Shown here: positions 41,824 through 53,400 of the stretch, one piece after another
Numbering within the stretch: the first letter of the stretch is position 1
Layout: each line of letters begins with the position of its first letter
Source of the DNA: Casuarius casuarius
Taxonomy: Eukaryota; Chordata; Aves; Casuariiformes; Casuariidae
Assembly: GCA_003342895.1 (NCBI GenBank)
Contig: PTFA01000192.1
Coordinates: 1,017,378 to 1,081,377, forward strand
DNA: 64,000 nucleotides
Direction of reading: 5' to 3'
Notes under the pieces: generated by a model
What the model was told of the DNA's origin: nothing
Seen by the model: the letters and a program-made list of their open reading frames with translations, nothing else
Databases searched by the model: none
Program-made: the position numbers and the translations under genes

Positions 41824-41835
41824 ATGGCTCTTTAA
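41824..41835 (+). CDS. ATF4: ATF4 uORF1 (3 codons)
   Basis: ATG GCT CTT TAA in a near-perfect Kozak context (GCCGCCATGG). It equals the three-codon uORF1 of mammalian ATF4, the reinitiation-permitting element that lets ribosomes resume scanning. Its stop is 88 bases before uORF2. Confidence 0.85.
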   Translation: MAL

Positions 41836-41923
41836 GGGCGGCAGGGCCAGCGGCGGCATCGGCCAGTGCAGCAGGCGCAGCAGCAGCGGCGGCGGCCTCG
41901 GCACATCCCTGGCATCTGCAACC

Positions 41924-43378
41924 ATGGCGTAAGTATCGTGTGGAAGGGGCGGCGGTCTCTCTGCCCTCTGTTTTGTTCTTCCTCCCTGTTTTCACCTTGA
42001 ACCCCTTTTCTTGGGGGGGAGGGGGATAGATTTGTTATCTCTCTGGTGATTAGTGGTATTTGCTGGGGAAAAGATTACTGGGTTATGAGGGATTGGGGGG
42101 GGCGGGGAGCATCTTTCCATAGTACAGTCCTAACTACGTTGATGAATGCTATTTTCCGTCTGTGGGCTTAGCCTAGTCATGGGATGGAGCTGAAGGAAAT
42201 AACATTTTAAAGTAGTGAGGAATTGCTGCTAATTCAGAAAAAATGTGTTCTCAAAAATGGTGGGGTCGGGATTCTTATTTGCGTGGGTTTTTTAATTCCT
42301 AGGGGAGGGTTTTTTCTTACCCAGTATAGGGGAATGCTTTTGAGGTTATGGGGGAAATAGGGCATTTGAGGCATCGGAGTTGTAAGAGTATGTATACCAT
42401 ATTGTGTTTTGTCCCGAGTCGATTATCAGGGACGTAAGGTGGCAGCAGTATTGTAATCTTTTAATACCGTAGTGTTAAGTGTGCCCTGAATGTCCGGAGC
42501 GGTTTCGTACCTTCTGGATGCCCTACCAAAGGGGGTATGGGGCAGTCGATTCACCCCGTTGCTGAACTTTCCTATTTTGTAAGTTAGCTTATTTCAGAGG
42601 CTTCCATAGTTCTTACAGGTCATTCCAGTTCTGTTTCGTTTAGTATTGCACCCCCAATATGGAGGTCTATTCTGCCCTTAAAAATTTTTGGCAGTCATGT
42701 GCGAGACGCCAGGTGCTCGTCGGTAAGCCCCAGTGGAAACGTGGCAGGATACAAAATGGCGGCCTGCGTCTGGGGTAGGGAGATGCATGCAGCGAGATCA
42801 CGAAATGGCTGCGGCTGCGGGCGTAGGCTTGAGTCAGGGCAGCGGGTGGGTGGGGCTCTGCCGGCAGGCGCCATGCCCATATATGGTCATGAGGAAGCTG
42901 AGTGGCCTCCTGGCGAGGATTTCACACCCGAGGAAGGCCTCGTGGTTATTGCAGCTGGCCCCGGTGTTTAGCAGGAGCTCTGGCAAACCGAAAAACCTTT
43001 AAGAAGGAACTCGGATGCAAAAATGATATGTTATGGGTAAAGGGCAATTCTAAAAATGGAGAAGTCATGCAAGGCTATAGTATTTTGTAATACAATATTT
43101 CATTGTCACTTTTCAAAAGTTATATCCTAGGTAGAGGAAGGACTGAACTGAATTAATTTTTAAAATCATGCTCGCCACTGATGGATTTAAAATGTCACCT
43201 TTGCAGGTTTTTCAAGGCACCGCACAGCAGCATTGCTGTAATCAACGTAAACACCTTCTACTCGTCTACATCCTTCGACATCAAAGCACTAAAAATTGAC
43301 CAAGATGAGCCTCTTGAACAACGAGATGCTGTTGGGGGATTCATTATCCCCCTTCAGCCAGCCGTGTTCGGTGGCTGA
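41924..43378 (+). CDS. ATF4: ATF4 uORF2 (58 codons, spliced, overlaps the ATF4 start)
   Basis: ATG at 41924 (ACCATGG, strong context) lies five bases before the donor GC/GTAAGT. The frame resumes at 43207 after the acceptor TTTGCAG and ends at TGA 43376-43378. The two parts (5 + 172 bases) give 58 codons plus stop. The product begins MAFFKAPHSS and ends near QPAVFGG. Mammalian uORF2 has the same size class and also overlaps ATF4 out of frame. It is the inhibitory uORF: when eIF2 ternary complex is plentiful, ribosomes reinitiate here and miss ATF4; under stress they bypass it. No other AUG occurs between uORF1 and ATF4 apart from this one. Confidence 0.88.
42753..42886 (+). promoter_or_regulatory. 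ATF4: Candidate regulatory block in ATF4 intron 1 (YY1 and CArG sites)
   Basis: AAAATGGCGGC (42753-42763) is a full YY1 consensus. CCATATATGG (42877-42886) is a perfect SRF CArG box. GAAATGGCTGC at about 42803 is a weaker YY1-like site. A donor-like TCG/GTAAGC sits at 42722. This could be an intronic enhancer or an alternative first-exon promoter. It is a consensus call only. Confidence 0.45.
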
Positions 43379-43521
43379 GGAAAGTCTGGGACTCCTAGAT
43401 GACTACCTGGAGGTGGCCGAGCCCCTCAGTTCGCATGGGTTCTCCAGCGACAAGGCTAAGGCAGTCTCCTCCAATTGGCTCGCTGTGGACAGTTTAGGCA
43501 ACACCATAGATAGCAGCCAGG
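43305..43521 (+). CDS. ATF4: ATF4 coding exon 1 (residues 1-72 and one base)
   Basis: The exon begins at 43207 with leader and uORF2 sequence, and coding starts at 43305. The donor is CCAGG/GTAAGG after 43521. The split Glu73 codon is completed by AG at 44061. Confidence 0.93.
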
Positions 43522-44908
43522 GTAAGGTATTTTGTTCGTAAGGTACATCCGTTTGATGATTGCACATAGTACATGTTTAGTAATGCTGCCATTGAAAGTT
43601 AAATTGCTAGGCTTTCACAAATGTGTAGAAGACAACCTTGCAGGCATGCCTGTAGTGTTGTCTGGAAAGGATCTGTATAATGCAACAAGAAACAAAACTG
43701 TGTGTATGGTAAAGTGACACTTCCAGCCCTTTTCATACCTTGCCAGTTGTTACAGTAGTATTTACTGGAAGAGGCCATGTGAAACTGCACAGTTGCACGT
43801 TTCAAAAGACCTGAATTTTTATTTCTACAGTCTTTAGAGGAATAGGAGGGATGGAATGCCAGAACAGCTGGATGGCTTATATTGTCCCCTGCAGTCTTTT
43901 GCAGCTAATGGCAGTAGAATTTTTCTGATATGTTGGTATGAAAGATTAAACTAAGAATGGGGGAAGGTGTTACAGATGATTTACATTCTGGGTTATTTCC
44001 AGAAGCTTGAACTGCATTTGTGGCTGACTTAATAAAATGGTAACTTGATCTCTTGTGCAGAGGATGCCTTCTCTGGCATGGAGTGGATGGTGGAGAAGAT
44101 GGATCTGAAGGAATTTGATTTTGATGCCCTGTTAGGTATGGAAGATCTGGAAGCCACCGTCTCACCAGACGAGCTGATGGCCACGTTGGAAGACACGTGT
44201 GATCTATTTAACCCTACCACCCAGGAATTTCACAACAAAGAACCTCCACTGATACCTGACCTAATCACCAGTCTCCCTGAATCTCCAATCGGAGCAGATC
44301 AAATGGCCCCACTGACTTCCCTTTGGTCTTTTCACCTCTCCCCAGGGTCTCTGACTTCCACTCCAGACCATTCATTTAGTTTAGAACTAGGTAGTGAAGT
44401 GGATGTTCTGGAAGGAGAAAAAAAACAGGAAGGCCCCACCTTTGTGGTAGTGATCACCAAGTCCGAGAAAGAGGAGGAGAACCATTCTGATGATAGTGGA
44501 ATATGTATGAGCCCAGACTCTTACTTGGGAACACCCCAACATAGTCCTAACACTTCAGTTGGATCCCCCAATGACAACCAGTTCCCTACAGATGTCAGTT
44601 CTGGCTCTGTGCGGTCCAAACCATATGATCATCCTGCAGAGAAGGTAGTGTCAGCAAAGGTGAAAGGAGAAAAGAAAATAGATAAGAAACTGAAAAAGAT
44701 GGAGCAAAATAAGACAGCTGCCACAAGATACCGGCAGAAGAAGAGGGCAGAACAGGAAGCGCTGTCTGGGGAGTGCAGAGAGTTGGAGCAGAAGAATCAG
44801 GCCCTGAAGGAGAAAGCAGATTCCCTAAGTAAGGAAATTCAGTACTTAAAAGATCTGATCGAAGAGGTCCGCAAGGCCAAGGGCAAAAGAGCTAGAGTCC
44901 CTGAGTAG
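43305..44908 (+). CDS. ATF4: Activating transcription factor 4 (bZIP, integrated stress response)
   Basis: Two coding exons, 43305-43521 and 44061-44908, give 354 residues (human 351). ATF4 is the bZIP activator translated preferentially when eIF2-alpha is phosphorylated; it drives amino-acid, redox and stress genes as a dimer with C/EBP-family partners. Visible parts are a hydrophobic/acidic N-terminal activation region with ESLGLLDDYLEVAE and GFSSDKAKA; ALLGMEDLE; the beta-TrCP phosphodegron DSGICMS (residues 217-223); the basic region NKTAATRYRQKKR (about 289-301); and leucine-zipper heptads at Leu307, 314, 321, 328 and 335. The start is the ATG at 43305. The codon aligned with human Met1, three codons upstream, is TTG. 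The first 74 bases overlap uORF2 in another frame, so conservation there is doubly constrained. Confidence 0.96.
44061..44908 (+). CDS. ATF4: ATF4 coding exon 2 (residues 73-354, stop)
   Basis: The acceptor TCTTGTGCAG ends at 44060. The exon holds the degron and the complete bZIP domain. The stop TAG is at 44906-44908. Confidence 0.95.
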
Positions 44909-44971
44909 GGTAGTCAGTAGTTTTTATGTGCATGTATATAAGCTTGGTGCTAAAGCTGTGTATTGCTGCCT

Positions 44972-44977
44972 AATAAA
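44972..44977 (+). terminator. ATF4: ATF4 polyadenylation signal
   Basis: AATAAA 64 bases after the stop, followed by TTATTTTATAG, as in the short mammalian ATF4 3'UTR. A second AATAAA lies at about 45065. Confidence 0.8.
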
Positions 44978-47109
44978 TTATTTTATAGTAAACTTGAAAT
45001 TCTGTGTGAGATAATTGGGTACCTTTAATATGTCTGTAATCTGTACCACATTACCTACATTTAAATAAAAATGCCAAGGTTCCTGGGGTTTGCTACTAAT
45101 GGCATTAGAGTAGACTACTATGTAGTACACAACTATATGGATACAGTGCAAGCGCTGTGGAGACGACACAGTCTTGGGACAGGGTTTCACAGCATTGCTT
45201 CTGTGCTGGTCAGCATTAAAAGTGCACTACAGGTCCTTGGTCTTTAATCTGTTAATTTCATCCAGTGACTCAAGTGTTTTGTCACCTATTGTAGCTTTAT
45301 ATAGGGTTGAGTAGTGCTTTGAATGCATTCTAAACAACTGAGTAGGAAATCTTAACTGAGGTGCCTCTAGCTGTTGACTAGCAAAGGCATAATCACAAAA
45401 GTATTTGAAGAATTCAATTTGAGAGCCTGTAGGGGAACCATATGAACTTGTTGTGCTTAAATACCATGACTCGTGGAAAGGCCGGTTTTTGAAAAAGTCA
45501 CAAGGGACTCGGTTTGAATTTTACTGGATTGGAGTAGGGACTTGAGCCACTTTTCTAGGTGCAAGCCACAAAGCAAATTTGCAGTAGTGTGTCTTGGAAG
45601 AAATTAAAGAGCTGATGAAGAGCAATGTTGAATTGACTCTTGTGGTTTTTCTTCCTGCATGTTTATAGAAAAACCTGAAAATCTGATCTGCCTAACCAGC
45701 AGGCCTTTTTCCAAGCCCAAGCTAGCAGGATTTGGGTTGGTTAAGCTAAGTGCTGCACTAGGTGCTGTACTTAGGGTACAGTATGTTAGGTAAAATGTTA
45801 CTTTAGCACACTTGAACAGTGGGAGACATTTTTGCAATTTGTGAAAAGGCTTTCTGGCTTCTTTAAATAGGGGTGAAGAATGTCAGAATTTGAGATGTAA
45901 ACCTAACTGACTTTATACTACTGAGGAAATACTTGTTTATAAAGTTATTTTAACTAGTCTTGAGGAAGCAGTGCAGTTTGTGAGGAAAATGTGTGCGTGC
46001 TAAAGCAGCATATGTGTGTAGGGGTATGGGTGGGGTTTGTTGATAGCAAGCTGCAGCCTGGCTTGTAAAGTTGGCGTGTCTCATCTGGGGCTGCACAAGC
46101 AAGTTAATTTGCTGATTCTGGAGAATGTCATGAGAAAGTGTAAGACTAAAGAGGGAAAACCTGCTGTGATGGTTTTTATTACACCCCAAAGAGAAATTGG
46201 ATACAAAGGTGACAGGAGCATGTGTACTTGGATTGTTTCTACCTGTAGACATTAAATTTAACGATGTACTTAAGTGGGCAAGTTCATAGTCCAGCCACTC
46301 AAGAAATCCTTTGCAGTAGGTTCTAGTTTTGTCAAGTTCTTAAATTCAGTAAAGTCCACTTGCTTAGTCAGCTCTAAGTCTCCTGAAGATTGACTCCTGC
46401 TTAACTTCAGAATTTGCCATTTTTAAATCATTTTGTGTGTTTTTTTGGCTACTGACACCCAGATTTAGTAACATGAGCAGACTCCTTAATCCCTGCTTGG
46501 CCTGCGAGATACAGTTCTGGCATGTGGATGTGCACATACTTTCCCAAGCAGTTAATACTCCTCACTTGCACTGACATGACCCAGTAATCTCCCCAGGCTT
46601 AGGCACCTGCATGTCTTGGCCTGGCTGGTATTCATACACGCAGTACAGCAGCTACAGGACTGGCCTTTGCCAGTGCTGGGCTCCAGCCAGGCCTTCAGAG
46701 CAGGGGGAGAGAGTGCCTAATGTTAGTTAAACCAGAAAATCGTTGGTCCTGTTGCAGCCTCTCGGGTTTCTTGTTTCTGACAGTTAAGTGCCTTATGTCC
46801 TCAAAGCTAAGACTGCAATCCTCCAGTCCTTTTTTACACTCTGGGCTCTGCTGTGTGTAGGCTCTTTTAGGAAGCAGATGAAGTAGGTAACTGCAGGCAG
46901 CAGCTAGCTGCTTGTGGGGGGGGCAGGAGGGGTGTGAATAGACAGGCCTTCAGCAGTGACTTGTCTACACTTACGGCTGATGCTTGGATAAGCTGGAAGC
47001 TATTTAAATTACAGTAAAAAGATTCCCTGACTTGATCTCACACTGCACGATTTTCTTTCCAGTGCCTGTGGCCTGTGCAGAGGATTTCCTTTTCATCCCC
47101 TCCGCCCCT

Positions 47110-47124
47110 CCCCCCCCCCCCCCC
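47110..47124. repeat. Poly-C run
   Basis: Fifteen consecutive C bases. The length may be unreliable in an assembly. Confidence 0.9.
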
Positions 47125-47284
47125 GAGGGAGAGACACTTGTTTTTCTTTCTTTCTTTACTTTCTTGCTGAAAGTTACCAAAGATCTCGGCCTTACATCAG
47201 TTAGGGCTCATGCCACAGGAAAATTGGGGTGTGTAACTAAGACCCTCACCTTGGCTTTCACAAAGTAGTTGGTTCCCTGTTTGA

Positions 47285-47380
47285 GGAGGCTCAGCCCGGA
47301 CTCCTCACCCTCATGGGAGCATCCTCCCCAGTCTCTTAGCTCCAGGGCAAGTGCTCTAACCACTGCATAAATGGGAAACT
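47285..47380 (-). mobile_element. Possible tRNA-derived SINE relic
   Basis: On the minus strand the text GCAGTGGTTAGAGCACTTGC, then an AAGAGACTGGGG-type segment, resembles the box-A region of MIR-like or other old amniote SINEs (TAGTGGTTAGAGCA...). No box B, tail or target duplication is clear. Weak call. Confidence 0.3.
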
Positions 47381-47478
47381 GCCAACTGGCAGGCAAATCA
47401 TGGTCCTGCTTTAACAGCTGCTTTGTTCTCTAGCACTTGCTGGTGACCACATGCAGCGATGAGGGACTGTTCTGTTTC

Positions 47479-47496
47479 GGGGGGGGGTGGGTGGGT
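47479..47496 (+). repeat. G-rich run with quadruplex potential
   Basis: G9, T, GGG, T, GGG gives enough G-tracts for a four-stranded structure. Confidence 0.6.
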
Positions 47497-50400
47497 AAAG
47501 TAATCTAATAGGTTTTCCTTTAGGTCAGCTGGACCTGCAAGGCTGGGGATGGGGATAATTAGAAACAGAAAAGTCCAATGAGCCAGATAACCCTGTCCTT
47601 GGTGGGTTAAATCTGTACCTGGAGTGACCCTTAATGTACTTGGTCTCAGCTGAGCCACAGAAAACACAGGAACTTGTATGAGCAAGTAGCTTCTCTGTGC
47701 AGGGCAAATTGCCTCTCCTCCCCAAATTCTAGTCCCCCTTTTCAACCACAGAGCAACCCTCTCTGCTACCCCTAGAGCCATTGCAGCTACTGCTTAAACC
47801 TGGCAGCAGTGTGGAGTCAGGGGCTGCAGGCATTTTCTGTAACCTTTACTCAACTCACCCAAAGCCCAGGAAGGCTGTCAGCAAATTTACCATCCCCCCT
47901 TCCCTCCCTCCCCCCGACACAACCCTGGTAATTTGGCTTTTCTTTTGAGTTAATGCTCTGCAGGCAGAAGGAGCAGTTTCTGTGCTGGCAAGGAAATAGC
48001 TGCTTCTAGTTTCTCAGCTCTCCAGAGAGTATGTAGCCCAAATTTACCAAATTAAAATCGCTCCAGGGAAGGAAGACTGAGCTAGAAAAGGAGACAGGGA
48101 ATGCATGATGCATCCATGCTCCTTTACAAAGAAAAGGTCTCCCACTCTGCCATGTATGTGTGTGTGTTTTACAGAACTCTGCTCGGGAGAGAAATCTGCC
48201 CTTAAAGAGCTCTGGAAACTCCAGTTGGCTTCTGTATTTTTCATAGCTTTTCAGAGGCAGCCAATATGGCATCCTTATGCATTGCTAGTGCCTGTCGAAA
48301 TAACGCTGTTTCCATTCTTAGTAACACAGTTAAGATTTTACACTGGCTGCATCTTCCTCCACATTTATTAGCCTTTCCTTCAGTCTTGCGTTAGGCACGC
48401 TCGGCATCATGCCATTTTGCTCCACAGCCTTGCAGCTTGCCTTGTGTGCCACAGGAGGCAAGGAGCACGGAGAAGACATTAAAACCCCGGTCTGTTAGAG
48501 AGAGGCTCCACAGCTGATTGATAGCATCTTACCTGGTGACTAATTCTACATTTTGCAGTCTGAATGAGCTGTCTTCTTTTTCTCACAGCTTCTCAGAACA
48601 AATGTGTTTCAACTGAATCCTTGCAGTTTACCTACAGGGTGATACAATGTCCAGGAATAGATTTTAGGGTGTGAAACGCAGACTTTACCTACCCCCGGAG
48701 AAGCCCAGTTCTTCCACATGTTTGGAAACAGCAGAACTCCCCCAATCCACAGTACATAAAAGCTCTTTGAATTTGAAGTTGGCAGGGCTGATAGGATTTC
48801 TGTCTCAGTGAATTTTCCTCTGAATTATGGGCAGTGAAGTGGACTCAAAGGGGGCACAGTCATTTGGCCCTCAGGCTGCCGATCGCTTATTTGCTCTTGC
48901 GCTACTTGAAGAGGAATCAAATATTCCCATATATAGCCAAAAACATCCCATGGTTTGCTGCTCGCAAAGCTGCTCTGACGACACATGACCCCGTTCTCAC
49001 AAGATTTTTTCTGCTGTTACTACAATATTCTGCTGTTACCACTACCTTCCTCTCCCCCCCCCCCGTTTAGAGGGACCCAGGTGCTCGCACTTCTTCTGGC
49101 AAACAGAAAGAGGAAACCACAACCACTGACAACTTCTTCTCTTGCCTTTGTGGAGATCCAGATGCACCTTTGCAGTGCACTTACAAAAATAAATCCCCAG
49201 CTGCAGCCTTGGAGAGTGAAGAAAGGCCGACGATAAAATCTTCCAAATAGCTTTTGTCCTGGCAGAAAGCCCAGAAATAGCAGCAAGGACAAGCTGTCCT
49301 TTGGGAGATGAATGCTCCCTCAGAACTGCTGAGGTGGACTACCAGAAAAAAAATGCAAGTTATTCTGGTTGAAACAATTTCACACAGCAGTAGCCCATTC
49401 ACAACCCCTGTACCCCACCTCAAAACCATGTCATCTCTAGGAAGGAGTCAAATGCCTCTTGGAAAAAATATATTCTTTGTCTTGCCCATGTTTCTTGCAG
49501 CCTTTTTGAGTATCGCCTCACCTTTTTAAAGTGTGGTTCAGTTTCTGTTCTTGGCATAACCATATACTGTCTCTATTTTGAGAAGTCCCTTGATCAGTCC
49601 TCATTGATGTATAGTGACTATTTTCTCCACTTACCAAACCTTTGTCTAATTCAGAAAGCCTTTTTTGTGGGAAATATGTTTTGAATAAGAACAACACCAA
49701 TTTTCTTTACCTTTTCAGAAGCATAGGCCTTCAAATACAATAGCATCCATATTATCCTTCCTATACACTGTCCAATACAATTGCCATGTCATGCATACTC
49801 ATTTTTTCTTCAATTGAAAAATTTCTTATTGAATTTTTTTCAGTTCCAGTAGCTTTTGGAAACAACCTTTCTTCCTCCAGCCTTCCAGTGCAGACCAGCA
49901 CAAATGCTCCTGTTATATTTCATTTCCAGCACAAAGGCAGTCTTGGAGTCTCACCATGAGCATCCCTTGTTAGGCCAAGAAAGCTCATATTTGCTGACCT
50001 TCCACTGAAANGCTTCAGGCTGTTTAGCTGTGAATTAATAGGAGAGTAAGGTGCCCTGTCCTACACAATACTATTTCAGCTACTCAAGTATCCCAAGTAT
50101 GTTGTGTTTGCATTATTTTTCTGTGCACTCATGCAGTGTCATAAGCCACCAAACGAAGCTAGCTCTACCAACAAGCTCCAATTTCCATATTACATAGGCA
50201 CATGTTCCCTCTTAAAATAATGGCTAGCTGCTTCTTGTTTCTCCTTCAGCTGCCCTTTTCCTCTTTTACACGTTCACACCCTTTTAAAAAATTGTAGGGA
50301 GCGAATTCCAAGCGCAGGAGAAGCGTCAGCTTAATTTATACAGGGACGAGAATCTGCTAGTTCTGCCCGCAGATGGAGTGACGGAGCCCTCAGAAATACA

Positions 50401-53400
50401 AGCCCTCCTTTGTGCTGCCTGCTGTCAGCATAACTCATTTGTATCTCTACTGCAGCGAATGTACAATTGGAGAGAGACATCCAGTCTTCGCCTCCCATTA
50501 AAGACAAGTTAGCCTAGGAGATAAATTAACTGCTGGCATGCAAACAGTGCAGCTCAGGACAGATCAGCTTGGCTAGGTTATTGGGTTAGCCCTGCCAACA
50601 GCTAATTCGTTTGGAAAAAGGTGCATCTAACCCTGCAGACAGATTCAGAACAACCTTCATACTCCTTATTTCCCCTGCCCCCGACAGGTAGTGGTTGGCA
50701 CTGTTAATCCTATTTAATGTAACTACAGATAGACATGCAAACCTTTAATCCCGCTCAAACTGACTAACCTTTCAGCTGTGCTCAGCTGGAGTGCCATGGC
50801 TCAAGCTGTAAGCAGGCATTAGCACCTTGCCTTGTTTTAATTCCTCATTTTTCAGTTGAATTGATTGTTCTCCTTGCCTCAAAATGAGAAAATTTCATTT
50901 GCTTTAACTGTTGTATCATGAGTTATTCGGGGCACTGCTGCTGGGCACCCTTTCTACAACAAGCAGCCCCTCATCTAAAGTGTTCAAGAGCCCTCCAGTG
51001 TTGTAGGCTTTGACATTGTGCTGATCACCAGCAAGACTTCAGCTCTGAAATGGGAGTCAGTCCTGAAAATGAAACCACAGGCTGATATTCCCAAACATTT
51101 TTATTAACCCCTCAATCATGGTTTTCCAAAAAAATCCAGTGCCTTTTCTGCATCTTAAGTCTTGTTTGCTTGAGCAAGTTTTACAGTCTGTTTTGGTTCA
51201 TTCGTAGCCATGTTTGTTTCTGCTATGTCATTTAGAAGGAAGAAGTTATTTTTGTGTCCTGGGCAACCATGCTTGATTGGTTTACATTTACAGTCTCCCC
51301 ACTCCTGATACGCATATATGCTGGTATCAGCTGTTGTTTCTTTCTACACTAAGAAACAGTCAAGACCTGCTGGTACAGCAGAGGCCGTGAGCCACTCAGT
51401 TACATTAGTCTGTACCTGTCTGAACAAATTTTCTGTTTGCTTTCCATTCGCATAGCAGAGGGAGCAATAGGCCATTAACCAGCTTTATAAATCTTATTCA
51501 CAATAAGCTAGTCCAATTCTAAGCACGAGGGAACTACTCTTCCTCCTCTAAACCATTTCCCTGGAAAGACTCTACCACATTAATAATGCTCCAGAGCTTT
51601 TATTTGCATTTATATTAAAGCTGCTCTCTGCCTCCCATTCTGATTTCCTGCTGCGTGTGGGTGAGGAGTATTGTAAGATGGCACCCTTCCTCTTCCCCAG
51701 CTGAGCTACCTCTATTTTCTGCTGCAGGGTACTCAGCCAGTGTCGCAGAGCTGGGAAGAGAGCCAGGAGCCTGGCACCCGATGAGCTCAGCCAGCATGCG
51801 GCCCTCGCCCTGCAGCAGTGAGAAGCCTCCCTGCACCGCAGCTCGCAGCCGCAAGGGAGAGAAATGCGGTCTGTCAGGTCCGACGGTTGCAGGCTGCAGC
51901 CTGAGAGCTTCCATCCTGCGAACTGGTCCCCTGTGCTGGACAGGTTGGAGGCCAGGTAGAAAGAACAGCTATTGCAGCAATCAAAGCTGCACCCTCCTCG
52001 CTTCCCTCTTCCCCCTCCAGTGGGGCACTGAAGTCTGGCTGTGACAGAGAGAGGCCACAAGCTGCTCTAAGTCAGCCACCTCCCAGTGTCCCAGCAAGGC
52101 CTGAGGCACCAGCACGCTACCTGGTGTGCCCCACTTACTTGGCACGTGGCAGGAAGCTGTGTGGCCAACCTTCACACAGGCTCCTGCAAATAACAAGCAG
52201 TGCCCGGTTTTGGGAGAAAGTAGCTTGTTGCTCTGCCCTGGCCCAGTGTAGCTATGGACTAGGCCGTAATACAGACAGTTGGGAGTGTAAGAAGATACTT
52301 AAATAGTTTTAGCTCATGACGAGGCAAACATGACAAGCTGGCACCTATTCCCCTCTCTGGCTTGAAGATATCCTCCTCAGGTGCCAACTCCTGCCCTTAT
52401 CTACCCAATATGTGGGTAACACAGCTGTTCTCCCTTCAGAGGAGCTCCAGTTTTACTACAGGGGGTGAAAAAATGCCAGACCTTGGCCCCTGCAAAATAC
52501 TGGTTTATCTAGAGCCATTCTTTCACTTCTGCTTGCTCTTCCTTCCTCCTGCGATATAAACTTTATTTGAGGAGGCTGTTGGCTGTACAACCAAGTTTGA
52601 TTTCAGCTGGCAAAATCCAGTTCGGCAGGTAACTTTACCCTCTCAAACAATACAAGGCCTCATGGCATACAGTCACAAGAAGTATGTTGATTACTTGTGT
52701 TGGCACTGATTATCTTTCCAACCAGTAATGAGAGCTCCCATCCAACCTGAAAACTGGACAAATCTGGATGCTATTACCCTTGAGGAAAACTGCTCCAGGC
52801 TCTTCTTTAAAGTTCCTCATTAGCTTTGAAAGAACAGCTTTCCTATTTGTTTACATTTGCAAGCAAGCAGAGAGTACAAAGAGAATGAACCACCTGTAGT
52901 GCTCCTTTCTGGAACAAGGGATGTTTTTGCTTTCCTCAGTCTGCAAGGAGGGCCTAGGAGCTGAACAACCGCAGAAGCAGAGGTGTGTAAGAGGAAGTGG
53001 TAGAGGAGGTGTAGGGAGTGACACAGAAGATGTACAGGGTCAAAGGAATTGCAAAGCACTGAAGGTGAGGGCATGATAAAACCCCACCACCACGCCAGCA
53101 ATTTCTCTGTTTCAAGAGTCGAGTGGTGGCAGTACCAGCCGTTTCACACTGCTCGCCTGCTTCGTGACAACTCCACACACAGCTGCATGTATTAGACAAG
53201 GTTATACAAACTGCAGCAGACAGAGTGCAGAGGCTTTAAAGACATGTGCTTCAAACAATGGTGTCTCTGTTCTTTTTGAAAAGCAGGCAGTCATTCTCTT
53301 CCATTTTACACATCTCTCTTCATTTTGGAAGCAGGAACAAACTCAAAAATAAAGGAGTTGGCCCTTGCGCTATTCTGCTCTTTGCCACTTTTGGCTGCAG

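Larger units (their letters stand above)
41720..41928 (+). other. ATF4: ATF4 exon 1 (leader)
   Basis: GC-rich leader from the predicted start site to the donor GGC/GTAAGT. It contains exactly three ATGs: the start-stop element, uORF1 and the start of uORF2. The GCAGCAG/CGGCGG-rich stretch at 41850-41905 separates uORF1 and uORF2. Confidence 0.65.

Noticed and set aside
43296..43304. ATF4 start three codons upstream
   Set aside because: The codon at 43296 is TTG; ATG at 43305 is the first ATG of the frame.
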